Assembly: GCF_040358255.1 (NCBI RefSeq)
Contig: NZ_CP132938.1
Coordinates: 5,146,001-5,210,000, forward strand
Source of the DNA: Tunturibacter gelidoferens
GTDB taxonomy: Bacteria > Acidobacteriota > Terriglobia > Terriglobales > Acidobacteriaceae
Length of the DNA: 64,000 nucleotides
Reading direction: 5' to 3'
The notes below the pieces were generated by a model. It was given only the letters and a program-made list of their open reading frames with translations, searched no databases and was not told the origin of the DNA. Every line of letters begins with the position of its first letter. The first letter of the stretch is position 1. Both the position numbers and the translations under genes were made by a program. This document shows positions 1-9,636 of this stretch, piece after piece.

Positions 1-2154
1 GGCCGCTACACCTACTACAACGAAGTCGAGCAGCCCGTCACCCCGTTGCCCGATGGTAGCGGCCTCATCAGCGGATCAGCTCTCGGTACTGGCGGAGTCC
101 CTGGACTCTCGAACGTGCGAGGACAACAGGCCGTCGCCAACGAGACCCATATCTTCTCCCCGAGGATGGTCAACAACCTCACGGGTGGGTACACCCGTCG
201 CAGCAACAATATCATCGGTCCTGAACTCGACAGTACCGCCTCCGCCACGCTCGGCATCCCCGGCATCCCTACCAACGCAGAATTCAATAATGCCCTTCCC
301 CTCTTTACGCTCACTGGCATCCAGCAGCTTGGTCCCTCAGCAAGCACCTTCGCGAACTTCCAGACCTCGGTTTGGCAGGTCGTCGACACGGCTGTCTACA
401 CACGCGGTGCCCACGCCATTAAGGCTGGCATCGACTTCCGTTGGTACCAACTCAATACTGTTTCGCCGCCCAACCCCACCGGCTCCTTTGCCTTCACCAC
501 CACCGGCACAAATCAACAGGGTCTTGTCATCGCCCCCGGCGATAAGCTCACCAACGGTAATTCCATCGCAAGCTTTCTTCTAGGACAGGTCGACATCTTT
601 CAAATAGACCTGCAACAGGCTAAGCTCCGTCCTCGCGACTACATCGAGGAGTATTTTCTTCAAGACGACTGGAAGGCCTCCAATCGCCTAACACTCAACA
701 TCGGAGCGCGCTGGACCCTGCACCATCCCTCTACCGAAAAGAACAACCAAGGAGCTGTCTTCAACCTCGGGACGCAACAGCTTGACTACGTAGGCGTCGA
801 TGGAAACTCGCGCAGTGCCCGCGAACTCCACTACGGCAACGTTGCTCCTCGTGTGGGGTTCACCTATCTCGCGACCGAGAAGACGGTAATTCACTCTGGC
901 TTTGGAATTGTCTTTATCGACCAGTCAGGGATCACAACTCCATTTACTATTCCCCAATTCCCTTTCATCCAAAGTGTTACGCAGAAGACTCAGGACAGCG
1001 TGAACGCCGCCTTTGCACTCTCGCACGGACCTTCCGTGGCTCCAATTCCACTTACTCCCAACGCCGGTCTTGGCCAAAGTGTATACACTGCCGATCGCAC
1101 CGCCGGTTCGGGTTACGTCCAGCAGTGGAACCTCGCCGTCCAGCGCGCCGTGACTAACAATCTCTCTGTTGAGGTTGCATACGTAGGGTCGAACATTATT
1201 CACGTCGGTATCCCCGACTCGAATCTTAACCAGCTCACGGCCGATCAGCTAGCGGAGGGCGCTTCGCTCCTCACCCCAGTCACAAATCCTTACTTCGGCC
1301 AACTTCCGCCATCCAGTTCTCTGAATACGAAGAACATCGCTGCCGCACAACTCATCAAACCTTATCCTCGCTTCCAAAACGTTGCGACGTACCGCCATAA
1401 CTCGGGAACCACCAACTACAACGCAATTGAGGCCAAGGCCGAACAACGCTTCTCGCACGGTATCTCCTTCCTCTTCGCCTATACTCACTCCAAACTCATC
1501 GATGATGCGTCTTCCGTCTTCTCCTCCACCGTTCTCTCCTCACCCAACACAAGCTCTCTCATCGCAGCGGACACCTACCGCCCTTATCTGGAACGCGACT
1601 CATCGAATGGCGATATGCCCAATGTAACCTCGTTCAGCGGCATCTACGATTTACCGGCTGGGCGAAACCATCGCTTCGCCTCGACCGGGGTAGGCAACGC
1701 GATGCTCGGAGGCTGGAGCTTGAATACCATCCTGTCGCTGCAATCGGGGATGCCGGTCACCGTCACACAGGCCACCAATAACAACGCTTTCGCAGGTTTT
1801 TCTCTTCAGCGCCCCGACATCGTTGGCAACCCCAATTTGACGGCCGGCCAGCGTACCCCCGCGCACTACTTCAACACTGCCGCATTCAGCACAGCCCCTC
1901 AATTCGTTATTGGCACCGCATCGCGCAACCCCGTGCGTGGCCCTGCCTACCGCGACCTGGATGTATCGCTCATCAAGCGAACCCGGCTGGTAGAAAAAGC
2001 TGACCTGGAGTTCCGCGCCGAGATGTTCAACGTTACCAATACGCCGGAGTTCGCGCAGCCCAACGGCAGTTTTGGTTCCCCCGCGTTCGGCAGCATCACC
2101 GCTACTACAACCGACCCTCGAGTCGTGCAATTCGCAATCAGACTAAGTAGATAG
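1..2154 (+). CDS. Oar-like TonB-dependent outer-membrane receptor, 3' part
   Basis: The reading frame is open from base 1 and ends at a TAG at 2152, so the start lies outside the window and 717 codons are visible. The protein is rich in Asn, Thr, Ser and aromatic residues in alternating patterns typical of a beta-barrel. It contains blocks familiar from acidobacterial Oar-like receptors: a QQWNLAVQR segment, VEVAYVGSN, NYNAIEAKAEQRFSHG, LFAYTHSKLIDDAS and the closing FNVTNTPEFAQP followed by PRVVQFAIRLSR. By family knowledge these proteins have an N-terminal carboxypeptidase-regulatory-like domain and a plug, both missing here because of the window edge. The role is probably uptake of a large substrate such as an oligosaccharide or peptide. 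The substrate cannot be read from the sequence. Confidence 0.88.
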   Translation, partial: GRYTYYNEVEQPVTPLPDGSGLISGSALGTGGVPGLSNVRGQQAVANETHIFSPRMVNNLTGGYTRRSNNIIGPELDSTASATLGIPGIPTNAEFNNALPLFTLTGIQQLGPSASTFANFQTSVWQVVDTAVYTRGAHAIKAGIDFRWYQLNTVSPPNPTGSFAFTTTGTNQQGLVIAPGDKLTNGNSIASFLLGQVDIFQIDLQQAKLRPRDYIEEYFLQDDWKASNRLTLNIGARWTLHHPSTEKNNQGAVFNLGTQQLDYVGVDGNSRSARELHYGNVAPRVGFTYLATEKTVIHSGFGIVFIDQSGITTPFTIPQFPFIQSVTQKTQDSVNAAFALSHGPSVAPIPLTPNAGLGQSVYTADRTAGSGYVQQWNLAVQRAVTNNLSVEVAYVGSNIIHVGIPDSNLNQLTADQLAEGASLLTPVTNPYFGQLPPSSSLNTKNIAAAQLIKPYPRFQNVATYRHNSGTTNYNAIEAKAEQRFSHGISFLFAYTHSKLIDDASSVFSSTVLSSPNTSSLIAADTYRPYLERDSSNGDMPNVTSFSGIYDLPAGRNHRFASTGVGNAMLGGWSLNTILSLQSGMPVTVTQATNNNAFAGFSLQRPDIVGNPNLTAGQRTPAHYFNTAAFSTAPQFVIGTASRNPVRGPAYRDLDVSLIKRTRLVEKADLEFRAEMFNVTNTPEFAQPNGSFGSPAFGSITATTTDPRVVQFAIRLSR

Positions 2155-2306
2155 CCAGTCTTCAGTGCAACCCTAGAGCTCGTCTGTACGAACAGCGTTC
2201 CTAACGCTGCGAACGGTCCGGTCTGCTCGGACAGTGTTGGCTGAGAGATTCGAGCATCCACATGCAAAAGAAGATTCGCATAGTGAGAACGGCGTCGTGC
2301 ATGACA

Positions 2307-3395
2307 CTATCTTTGGCTTTCGACAGCATTCTGGATAGTCTCTGCGCTCTTGTACTCGCGCGTCGCATCTTCCTTGCGCCCCAAAGCGCGGAAGGCCTGC
2401 CCCAGAAGCAAGTGGATAAGGTGATTGCTGGAATCCATGTGTTCCGCACGCAACAGATAGTTTAGCGCCGTCAAGGCATCATCTCGTTTCAACAGAACCT
2501 GCCCCAGCAAAATATATGGCCCTGTCGAATTCGGCTCTAGTAGAAGCGCACAGTTCAACGCCTGTTGCGCATCTTCGTATCGCAGAGCTCTCAGGTATGA
2601 GTCGCCCAGACGCTCATACACCTCTCCATCCATTGGATTGATTGCCCGTTCGGCTTCAAATTCGACGACAGCTCCAGCGGCGTTTGAACGCGACAGGGCG
2701 AGCTGTCCCAACAACAGATGAGCTAAAGGCAGTCTTGGTTCGATTTGGAGGGCTTTGCGTGCCATCTGCTCGGACTCGGCGGGGTAGTTGCGACGGAACA
2801 GCATACGCGCCAAGAATAAATACGCCGCTGCGGAGTCGGCTGGGATTTTGTACTGTTGGGCAAAGATGCGACGCGCATCATCGTATCTATGCACTTCGAG
2901 ATAACAGACCGCCAGAACATAGGTTCCATCGGCGTTGACGCTGGCAATTGGACTGTTCGCACGTTCAAGCAGAGGAATCGCTACGGCCGGTTGCCCCATG
3001 CGATACAGCGTCACACCGCGCATCTGTATCGCCAGCAGATCGTTGCCATCCTGAACTATGGCTTTTTCGAAGGCTAAATTCGCGTCTGCAAAGCTATTGC
3101 GTTGGTATCGAATCATTCCACGCATACGCTCTACCCCCGCCGGCTCCGGCTGTTGCGTTGCCAAGGAGTTCAAGCGTGTCTCGGCTTCGCTCAACTGGCC
3201 ACGGGAGATTAGCCGTTGTACTTCCTCTGTCGGGCTCGGGCTATGCTGGACTGAATCAGTTGAAGTATTTGATGCGCTCGCGCGAGCGTCCTGCTGTGCC
3301 TTCGCATAAGAGATCGGAGTTAATCCCACACAGCAAACCAAGCACAGCTTAATCAAGTCCAGATGCATGCGCGGAGAACGAGCGATAAAGGACAT
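2307..3395 (-). CDS. Exported TPR-repeat protein
   Basis: A 362-residue protein with an N-terminal hydrophobic segment (about residues 10-32, ending AKAQQ) that looks like a signal peptide. The remainder is a run of tetratricopeptide repeats, recognisable as periodic W/L..G..Y/A...A...F/L..A patterns, for example LNCALLLEPNSTGPYILLGQ and LLRAEHMDSSNHLIHLLLGQ. It probably works as a periplasmic scaffold. It begins 2 bp after the stop of the upstream exported protein (3398-3907), so the two are very likely cotranscribed. It is last in a four-gene minus-strand run with CRTAC1-like and multihaem cytochrome genes. No strong ribosome site precedes the ATG at 3395, and ATG at codon 10 is an alternative start. 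The exact partner is unknown. Confidence 0.85.
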   Translation of the reverse strand: MSFIARSPRMHLDLIKLCLVCCVGLTPISYAKAQQDARASASNTSTDSVQHSPSPTEEVQRLISRGQLSEAETRLNSLATQQPEPAGVERMRGMIRYQRNSFADANLAFEKAIVQDGNDLLAIQMRGVTLYRMGQPAVAIPLLERANSPIASVNADGTYVLAVCYLEVHRYDDARRIFAQQYKIPADSAAAYLFLARMLFRRNYPAESEQMARKALQIEPRLPLAHLLLGQLALSRSNAAGAVVEFEAERAINPMDGEVYERLGDSYLRALRYEDAQQALNCALLLEPNSTGPYILLGQVLLKRDDALTALNYLLRAEHMDSSNHLIHLLLGQAFRALGRKEDATREYKSAETIQNAVESQR

Positions 3396-3397
3396 GT

Positions 3398-3907
3398 CTA
3401 AAAGAGCGCTCCCGCTACTTGCTCGGCAACGTTTCTCGCTTCTTCACTCAGGCCAGTTTGGGTTGAAACTGACTGTCTGGGCGAGCCTCTCTGGATGTCA
3501 ATGACGAAAACACGATCTCGTACCCGGCCGATGATCTGCTCGCCTCCGTTGAGGGAGTTGTTACTCGGGACACACTGGACTGCTTCATTGCCAATCGCCT
3601 TCAGCGGAACTGCCGTACCGGAGCATCGCGCAAGATACATGGCAAAGTCTTTCGAGGGAAGCGCCATCGTGTGCACAGCAATTGTCAACTCAAAAACGGT
3701 CGAATGCTCACTGCGCTTGAAGTCGCAGGTGGTATCGCCCTGTGACGTAAGAGGGGTCGTGGTCGCCTGGACCTCACCGCCCAAAACACCTGCGGCCGTT
3801 GCTGCATTTAGCCAAGGGCATTGAGTTTGGGCCCTGCATCGCACGGGGCTGACGAGTGTGCCAGCTATCACCACAAAGGCTAGTGTGGTCCAACTTCTTG
3901 TGTTCAC
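3398..3907 (-). CDS. Small exported protein of unknown function
   Basis: A 169-residue protein starting MNTRSWTTLAFVVIAGTLVS, with a clear signal peptide ending near RAQ. The mature part has four cysteines (CPW, CDF, ARCSG, VQCVP), suggesting two disulfides in the periplasm. The pattern of CPW near the N-terminus, a central TCDF and a late EAxxC resembles small secreted or lipoprotein-like proteins scattered in actinobacteria and acidobacteria, but I cannot name a family. It lies 100 bp downstream of the pentahaem cytochrome gene and 2 bp upstream of the TPR gene, so it probably belongs to that secreted cluster. Function is not assigned. Confidence 0.75.
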   Translation of the reverse strand: MNTRSWTTLAFVVIAGTLVSPVRCRAQTQCPWLNAATAAGVLGGEVQATTTPLTSQGDTTCDFKRSEHSTVFELTIAVHTMALPSKDFAMYLARCSGTAVPLKAIGNEAVQCVPSNNSLNGGEQIIGRVRDRVFVIDIQRGSPRQSVSTQTGLSEEARNVAEQVAGALF

Positions 3908-4007
3908 GGTTATTTCCCTTAGCGTAATTCTTTCTGGGGAGGAAGTATCTCACCGTAAAGTGTTGTCGAGTATGCCGAAGGGCGGAGGAGGTTGCCCACG
4001 ACGCGCC

Positions 4008-6341
4008 TTAGTGCTCTCCCCCCGCACTCACTACTTCCGGTTGCGATACATCCTTATGCACATGCCACGGCACGCTTTCGATCGAGATCTCAGGATGCTT
4101 GCGGAGAAAATCCAGGGAATAAGTCGGAGCGCCAGGATCTATCTTCTTCGTGACAAACTTCGCGGATTGTTCTTTGGCTTTATCCTTCATTCCAGCACGA
4201 CGGTAAAGGAGTGCGAGGTTGTAATGGGCCGTCAGGTCATCAGGGTCGATCGCTTGCAACGCCTCAAACTGTTCCATCGCTTCCTGAGGCCTGCGTTGTT
4301 GATAGTAAGAGATCCCGAGCTCGCGACGAGCATCTCGCGATTGCGGGTACTGCGCCAGAACTTTTTTCAGATCTTCTACTTCAGCATCGGGATGCCCTGC
4401 TCGTCGTTCTACCAATGCAAGATAGTAAAGAGCACGCGCATTGTTGGGACTTAGCTCTAGCGCTCTTTCAAGACCCCCGCGAGCTGAAGCATATTTTTCC
4501 CATTCGATATTCGTTAGGCCGATATTGGTGTAGCCATCCGCATAGTCAGGACGGAGCTTGATTACCTGGGAAAAAGCCTGGATCGCGTCGCTGTACTGCA
4601 GTTGATCGAGATAGGCGATGCCAAGGTTATTCCAGCGCATCCAGTCAGCGTTATCGTGAGGATCAGGCGCGCTAACAGGATTGTCTCCGATGTTGAGCGT
4701 TCGGCTGCGCGAGGCGAGCTCGACGATTGGATATGCAACGTGATCCTTGCCAAAAACGTTATTGAGATAGCTCTGCCGGAGATGTCGATAGTTCACTTTG
4801 GCGGTTATAGTTACCGCCCCCTTCGCCTCGGGAGGAATGCGAAACTCGTAGCGAATGAGAGACGACCTGCCTGCCTGAACTGTGTTGTCATAAGCGACAG
4901 AATGGATCGTCCATACTTTGTGATTGTCGACGAACACCCCGTCTGTGTTGACTGGACGGTTCGTAAAACTGTGTGCCCGCTCGTCCAGCATTCCATCCGG
5001 CTTGATGAAACCGCTGTGATAGATCTCCTTGCCGTTCGAGTCCGTGACGACAAACTCTACCCAAGCCTCATACAGATCGCGCACTTCGGGAATCAGGGAA
5101 TGGCCGATGTTTTTGTTTTGAATAACAGTCATCACCTGTACTACATCACCCGAAGCAAGAGTGAACGCAGTCGAACCCAACGGTGCGATCAGCTTGTCAT
5201 CACTCGCCTTACGAATTGCAAATAGATCGACGTTTAGATAGTTGCCTGTCTTCAGAAATTCGACTGTCTTCTCCAGTTGCTCATCAAACCCGTAGTAGAA
5301 AGGAACGGCGGTATTGCCCGCTGTCCAGCGATGCGATGCGAATGTACCGTTCTTCGCTCCCGGCTCGGGCAGCGCATTCGACGCGCGCTTCATGTGACAG
5401 CCCTGGCAGGTGGTGAAATCAGCTTGATAGAACGTGAGAGGATTTCGCTGCGAAAACTTTGAGTTCTGCCACTCATCGTATGCGGTAAACGCGCGAATGA
5501 ATTTGTAATCATTCAGTGGGTTTGGCAAGTTGGCTTTGTGGCAGGCGGAGCAAAACTCAGGCGTACGGTAGAAGGTCTGCATCACCGCCTTCGAATGCCT
5601 ATCAAGGTGCGCCAATATCTCCGAGTCCGGCACCAAGCCTGGAATACGAACCCCCTTTTCATCAACCAGAACTGCCGGTACGCCCATCACATAGCCACCG
5701 TTGCCGAGCGTCGATTGCAGCTTCTGAACGGAATGGCACGTGGTGCAGGTCAACCCGTCCTGATCAAATTTTCGGTCAACCATTGAGTTCTGCGTCAACC
5801 CGCCGCCCAGGACGGCGATCGGGTTGTGACAGCTATCGCAGTGGCGGGAAAACTCTATCCCCTTAGTCCTGATGAGGATATTGACGCTCGTGCGATAGAA
5901 CGGCGTTCGAAATGAGTTGGAATGCAAAGACTGTCGCCACTGGTGGTAAGCCTCTTTGTGGCAGTGGCCGCAGTAGTCGGCCGTCGGAAACGCATCAGGC
6001 TCGAGAAAGTTGTCGCCCTCGACCGCAGCATTTCCGGGTGTTGAGATGTTTCCTTTTCCAAAGGCAAAGTTGTAGGTTCTGCCAACCCTATCTGCATAAT
6101 CTTTGCGGACTGCAGCTTCGTCTGCAATCTTTTGCTGTGTCTGGCTCAAATCTGAGTGAGCCTGAATTCGAGGAAGAAAAGCAAAGACGCTCCCAAGGGC
6201 GAGTACCCCGACCAGACTGACGTACGCTCCCGTCGCGACAGCCAGTCGCCGACGATTGACAACCACACCCTTCACCCGCGTTTTGGCCCACTTGAAAAAC
6301 AGCATCGTACCCAACTTTTTCTTCGCGGACTTACAAGCCAC
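4008..6341 (-). CDS. Pentahaem c-type cytochrome with C-terminal TPR domain
   Basis: A 777-residue protein with one N-terminal membrane segment (about residues 33-57), then five CXXCH haem-attachment sites with first cysteines near residues 124 (CGHCH), 168 (CDSCH), 199 (CTTCH), 264 (CSACH) and 312 (CQGCH). A beta-rich domain follows, and from about residue 570 a series of TPRs. The cytochrome part resembles the cytochrome c554/multihaem family, and the TPRs suggest docking of other periplasmic proteins. The upstream CRTAC1-type gene ends 32 bp before it, so the two are likely cotranscribed. The first codon used here is GTG at 6341 without a strong ribosome site. ATG at 6305 is an equally plausible start and leaves the membrane segment intact. 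The electron donor and acceptor are unknown. Confidence 0.87.
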   Translation of the reverse strand: MACKSAKKKLGTMLFFKWAKTRVKGVVVNRRRLAVATGAYVSLVGVLALGSVFAFLPRIQAHSDLSQTQQKIADEAAVRKDYADRVGRTYNFAFGKGNISTPGNAAVEGDNFLEPDAFPTADYCGHCHKEAYHQWRQSLHSNSFRTPFYRTSVNILIRTKGIEFSRHCDSCHNPIAVLGGGLTQNSMVDRKFDQDGLTCTTCHSVQKLQSTLGNGGYVMGVPAVLVDEKGVRIPGLVPDSEILAHLDRHSKAVMQTFYRTPEFCSACHKANLPNPLNDYKFIRAFTAYDEWQNSKFSQRNPLTFYQADFTTCQGCHMKRASNALPEPGAKNGTFASHRWTAGNTAVPFYYGFDEQLEKTVEFLKTGNYLNVDLFAIRKASDDKLIAPLGSTAFTLASGDVVQVMTVIQNKNIGHSLIPEVRDLYEAWVEFVVTDSNGKEIYHSGFIKPDGMLDERAHSFTNRPVNTDGVFVDNHKVWTIHSVAYDNTVQAGRSSLIRYEFRIPPEAKGAVTITAKVNYRHLRQSYLNNVFGKDHVAYPIVELASRSRTLNIGDNPVSAPDPHDNADWMRWNNLGIAYLDQLQYSDAIQAFSQVIKLRPDYADGYTNIGLTNIEWEKYASARGGLERALELSPNNARALYYLALVERRAGHPDAEVEDLKKVLAQYPQSRDARRELGISYYQQRRPQEAMEQFEALQAIDPDDLTAHYNLALLYRRAGMKDKAKEQSAKFVTKKIDPGAPTYSLDFLRKHPEISIESVPWHVHKDVSQPEVVSAGGEH

Positions 6342-6373
6342 TCTGCTGCGAAGGTTGACGGAATTCTACTCAT

Positions 6374-8293
6374 CTAGTGAGTCTTCTGTCTGCTGATTTC
6401 TGCGGTCTTCTTTACCGTTACCGGCGGATCGAGAAGGCCCGGCACAATGCCTTTCCCCTCCTGAACGGTGAAAAAACGATCGACACTCGGGAGCGTTAGC
6501 TGTTCCACAGTTCCACTCGGCCAGCGAATCTCCACAGAATCCACGGTAGTTGCGTCACCTATCCCAAAGTGTGGCCGCTGATCGTTGGAAGATTCATAGC
6601 TGCCACCGCTCAGTACATCTGCTCGCTGACGCACTCCGTTCGCCACCAGATACACCGTAGCCCCCACAGCATCTCGCGGACTTTTTGGGCCTCCGATCAA
6701 CTTCAATCCAACCCAGTGATGGTGATCTGGACTTACATCCCGCATCAACGACGGCACATGATCCATTGAGTTGATAACGACATCCGTTTTACCGTCGTTG
6801 AAAAGGTCGCCGAATGCGGCTCCCCTGCCTGGAATCACCTCCGCCAACCCACTTCCGATCACCGCCGGCATTACCTCGAACTTCTTTCCCTTGTCTACGT
6901 TATGGAATAGCAGCGGACGCTGTGCGTAAGAGGTTCCCCAGTCGTACTTGTCCACCTGAGGATATACGTGTCCATTGACTAGAAAAATATCTTTCCAGCC
7001 GTCGTTGTCGTAATCAATAAACTCGGTCGCCCAGGTGAGAAAAGGATAAGTGATCTCTGCGATCCCCATCTCCGGACTAATCTCGGTGAACCCCTGGTCA
7101 CCTCCGTTTCTGAAGAGCGGCTTATAGTCGTCGGAGAATGTACCCGTGTAGAGGTCGACCAAGCCATTATTGAGGTAGTCACCAACAGCCAGGCCCATGC
7201 CGGCCTGGTCGCGTCCCTGTTGGTTCAATGCAAAACCAGAGTAGTAGCTTGCGTCTTCAAAGGTCCCATCTCCGTTGTTCATATATAGATAGTTCGGCGA
7301 CGAATCGTTCGTCACGACCAGATCAACCTTGCCGTCATTGTTGATATCGACGAACACTGCCGTAAATCCGTAGTAGCGCGCCTTATCTGAGACGCCCGCC
7401 TTTTCGCTGACGTCAGTAAAGGTCCCATCCCCGTTGTTGTGAAAGAGATGATCGGCCTCTCCCTGAAGTCCACGCGGACCGCACAGGGTGTTTACACCCC
7501 GAAACTGGCAGTAACTTAGCCCGACTGTTTCGGAGCCGGGATCAGGCGGATGGTTCACGTCATAGTGAACATACCCGGGAACGAAGAGGTCGAGTCGGCC
7601 ATCTCCGTCGTAGTCTCCAAACGTGGCACCGGTAGACCAGTTCCCCAACGTTACGCCCGCCTTCTCTGCCACGTCAGTAAAGGTTCCATCGTGGTTATTG
7701 TGATAGAGCCGGTTCTTGCCGAAGTTGGAGACATAGATATCCGGCCAGCCGTCGTTGTCGTAATCTCCAACTGCGACGCCGTAACCCCAACGATCGTTGG
7801 CAACTCCGGCCTTGGCAGCAACATCGGTAAACGTTCCGTCGTGGTTATTGTGAAACAGTGCTGCATGAGGTGGATCAGCAGTACCCTTCAAAGCGTCGTA
7901 GGTGGAGCCGTTTACCAGGTAGATATCAAGCCAGCCGTCATTGTCATAGTCCAGTAAGGCTACCCCCGATCCAGGCGCTTCCAAAATGTACCTCTTTTCC
8001 GGCGTGCCCATCACGTGATGCCACCCTGTCAGGCCGGCTTGTTTGGCGACATCTTTGAAGATCACTGGTCCGTCGTTAACAAACCCTCCAGCCGTAATTG
8101 GACGCAACTCTGAATCCTTTACCGCAGCAAACACACCTGCTGTCGCAGACCCGCCATGTGGGACAGTCGGGACGGGCTGGTCTTGAGTCGAACCCGCGCC
8201 AGCCTTACCTGTTTCCTGTGCCGCCCCGAGTGCGCCCGCGAAGAGCTCGCCTGTCAAAGCGATCGTTAGGATCGTTTTTTGAAGGTGTTTCAT
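6374..8293 (-). CDS. CRTAC1-type FG-GAP/VCBS repeat protein with ASPIC/UnbV domain
   Basis: A 639-residue exported protein with a signal peptide ending near residue 25 (GALGAAQ). From about residue 78 it carries at least six FG-GAP/VCBS blades, each with a calcium-binding DxDxDG loop such as DYDNDGWLDIYLVN, DYDNDGWPDIYVSN and DYDGDGRLDLFVPG, and repeated LFHNN.DGTFTDV strands. The C-terminus (about 530-620) is the ASPIC/UnbV domain with VGATVYL, LSGGSYESSNDQRPHFG and IRWPSGTVEQL. The family forms calcium-stabilised beta-propellers. It is first in the run leading to the pentahaem cytochrome and the TPR protein, which suggests an exported redox or binding complex. The biochemical activity is not known for this family. 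Confidence 0.92.
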   Translation of the reverse strand: MKHLQKTILTIALTGELFAGALGAAQETGKAGAGSTQDQPVPTVPHGGSATAGVFAAVKDSELRPITAGGFVNDGPVIFKDVAKQAGLTGWHHVMGTPEKRYILEAPGSGVALLDYDNDGWLDIYLVNGSTYDALKGTADPPHAALFHNNHDGTFTDVAAKAGVANDRWGYGVAVGDYDNDGWPDIYVSNFGKNRLYHNNHDGTFTDVAEKAGVTLGNWSTGATFGDYDGDGRLDLFVPGYVHYDVNHPPDPGSETVGLSYCQFRGVNTLCGPRGLQGEADHLFHNNGDGTFTDVSEKAGVSDKARYYGFTAVFVDINNDGKVDLVVTNDSSPNYLYMNNGDGTFEDASYYSGFALNQQGRDQAGMGLAVGDYLNNGLVDLYTGTFSDDYKPLFRNGGDQGFTEISPEMGIAEITYPFLTWATEFIDYDNDGWKDIFLVNGHVYPQVDKYDWGTSYAQRPLLFHNVDKGKKFEVMPAVIGSGLAEVIPGRGAAFGDLFNDGKTDVVINSMDHVPSLMRDVSPDHHHWVGLKLIGGPKSPRDAVGATVYLVANGVRQRADVLSGGSYESSNDQRPHFGIGDATTVDSVEIRWPSGTVEQLTLPSVDRFFTVQEGKGIVPGLLDPPVTVKKTAEISRQKTH

Positions 8294-8542
8294 AACCTCT
8301 TTATTCTCATCCGTTAACTTTCAAGCGCTGGGTTCGAAGCTTAAGCGAGAAGAAACATTCACGAAACCCGGCATGCTCCGTCCCGCGAGAGCACATAGTC
8401 CCAGAAGGATTGCCAATAAGCGCGTGATCTTGCCCCTTTGCTGGCGATTAAGTCGTCGCCCCAGCATCATCGTTCTTGTAAGTGCTCGTGTCTATCACTA
8501 TTTCGACCAAGCATTATGGGGCAACGCGTCTTGCCGATCGCG

Positions 8543-9553
8543 CTAATACTTTGCCTCCCCGGTATTGATATCGATCGTCCACGGCCTGGGCTCGGGAAGT
8601 AGAAGCTGACCTCCATCAATTTGCAGAGGCATCCATAGGTAGCGCGAGTCCCATAACTCTTTTGGCTTCCACTGATCGGCCATGAAGATCACCGAGGTTG
8701 TCTTTGTGCCTATGATCCTGAGCAGCGTGGAGGATTGCGAGTTATAGGTTTTGAGCGCTGGAGGAGCGATGTCTTTGAACTCTGTCCATGGACCTTCGAG
8801 ACTGGTGGCGGTGGCGTACACGTTGGGGTTCGGATTCCATCCTGTGAGATGGGAACCGATGACGTAGTACAGGCCCTTATAGTGGACCACGGCGCCCCCT
8901 TCGAGCGGAGCGGGGACGAGACTCATCTGCTTCTCGACGTTGAGGTAGTCGGGAGAGAGGCGGGCGATGACAAATCCTTTGGTGGGGCGGCTTTCGAAGA
9001 TGAGGTAAGCTGTGCCGTCGTCGTCGATGAACTGGCCTATGTCGCGGCTCTCCAATCCGAGAGGGCGAAAGCTTTTGAGGTAGCGATAGTTTCCGTCGAC
9101 TGTGTCGCTGATAGCAATTCCGACGCGGGCGAGTTTGTAAGTGCCGTCGTCGACGTGGGCGTAGAGGATGTACTTCTTTGTCGCTGCGTTGTAGAAGACC
9201 TTAGGACGTTCAATGAGCCAGCCTAGGCCAAAGTTCTCGGGGTCGGAGAGCTTGAGGACCTGATTGCGGAAGGTCCAGTGCTCGAGATCTTTCGACGCGT
9301 AACAGCTGACGTAGCGCTTATTCGGATCGAGACCCTGGGAGCGATCCTCCCCAAACCAGAAGAAGGTGTCGTCGACCTTCAGGATGCCGCCGCCGTGAGC
9401 TTGAATCTGCTGGCCGCGATTATCGAGCCAGACGGCTCCGGGTGTTATGGCCCCGGAGACGTTGCCTGGGCGCAGAAGGAGCAGCCAGGCGAGACAGCAA
9501 CAGGCAGCGAGACGCGACAATGCTGAATGTGATTTTTCTGTCAGCAGAGCCAC
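8543..9553 (-). CDS. Exported glycoside hydrolase, GH43-like five-bladed propeller
   Basis: A 336-residue protein with a long N-terminal hydrophobic signal segment (residues about 14-36). The mature start WLDNRGQQIQAHGGGILKVDDTFFWFGED matches the opening of GH43-like proteins that include exo-beta-1,3-galactanases, and later blades show the usual SxDLxHW pattern (SKDLEHWTF), ERPKVFYN and IGQFIDDDGTAYLIFESR. Substrate is not determinable. A plant or microbial galactan or other arabinose/galactose-containing glycan is the family expectation. I chose GTG at 9553 because an AAGG lies about 8 bases upstream; TTG at 9556 is the other option. It stands alone between the CRTAC1 cluster and the tyrosine-catabolism genes. 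Confidence 0.8.
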   Translation of the reverse strand: MALLTEKSHSALSRLAACCCLAWLLLLRPGNVSGAITPGAVWLDNRGQQIQAHGGGILKVDDTFFWFGEDRSQGLDPNKRYVSCYASKDLEHWTFRNQVLKLSDPENFGLGWLIERPKVFYNAATKKYILYAHVDDGTYKLARVGIAISDTVDGNYRYLKSFRPLGLESRDIGQFIDDDGTAYLIFESRPTKGFVIARLSPDYLNVEKQMSLVPAPLEGGAVVHYKGLYYVIGSHLTGWNPNPNVYATATSLEGPWTEFKDIAPPALKTYNSQSSTLLRIIGTKTTSVIFMADQWKPKELWDSRYLWMPLQIDGGQLLLPEPRPWTIDINTGEAKY

Positions 9554-9636
9554 CAAGTCTACCTTTCGTTCGACCTGCCTGCGATGAAGTTGGCGTGAGG
9601 CGGCCTAGTTAGAGCTTACCGCGTCGCTCCTGTTGT

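Noticed and set aside
2155..2306. Possible small gene or terminator between the converging receptor and TPR genes
   Set aside because: No ribosome site, coding signal or clear hairpin with T-run was found.
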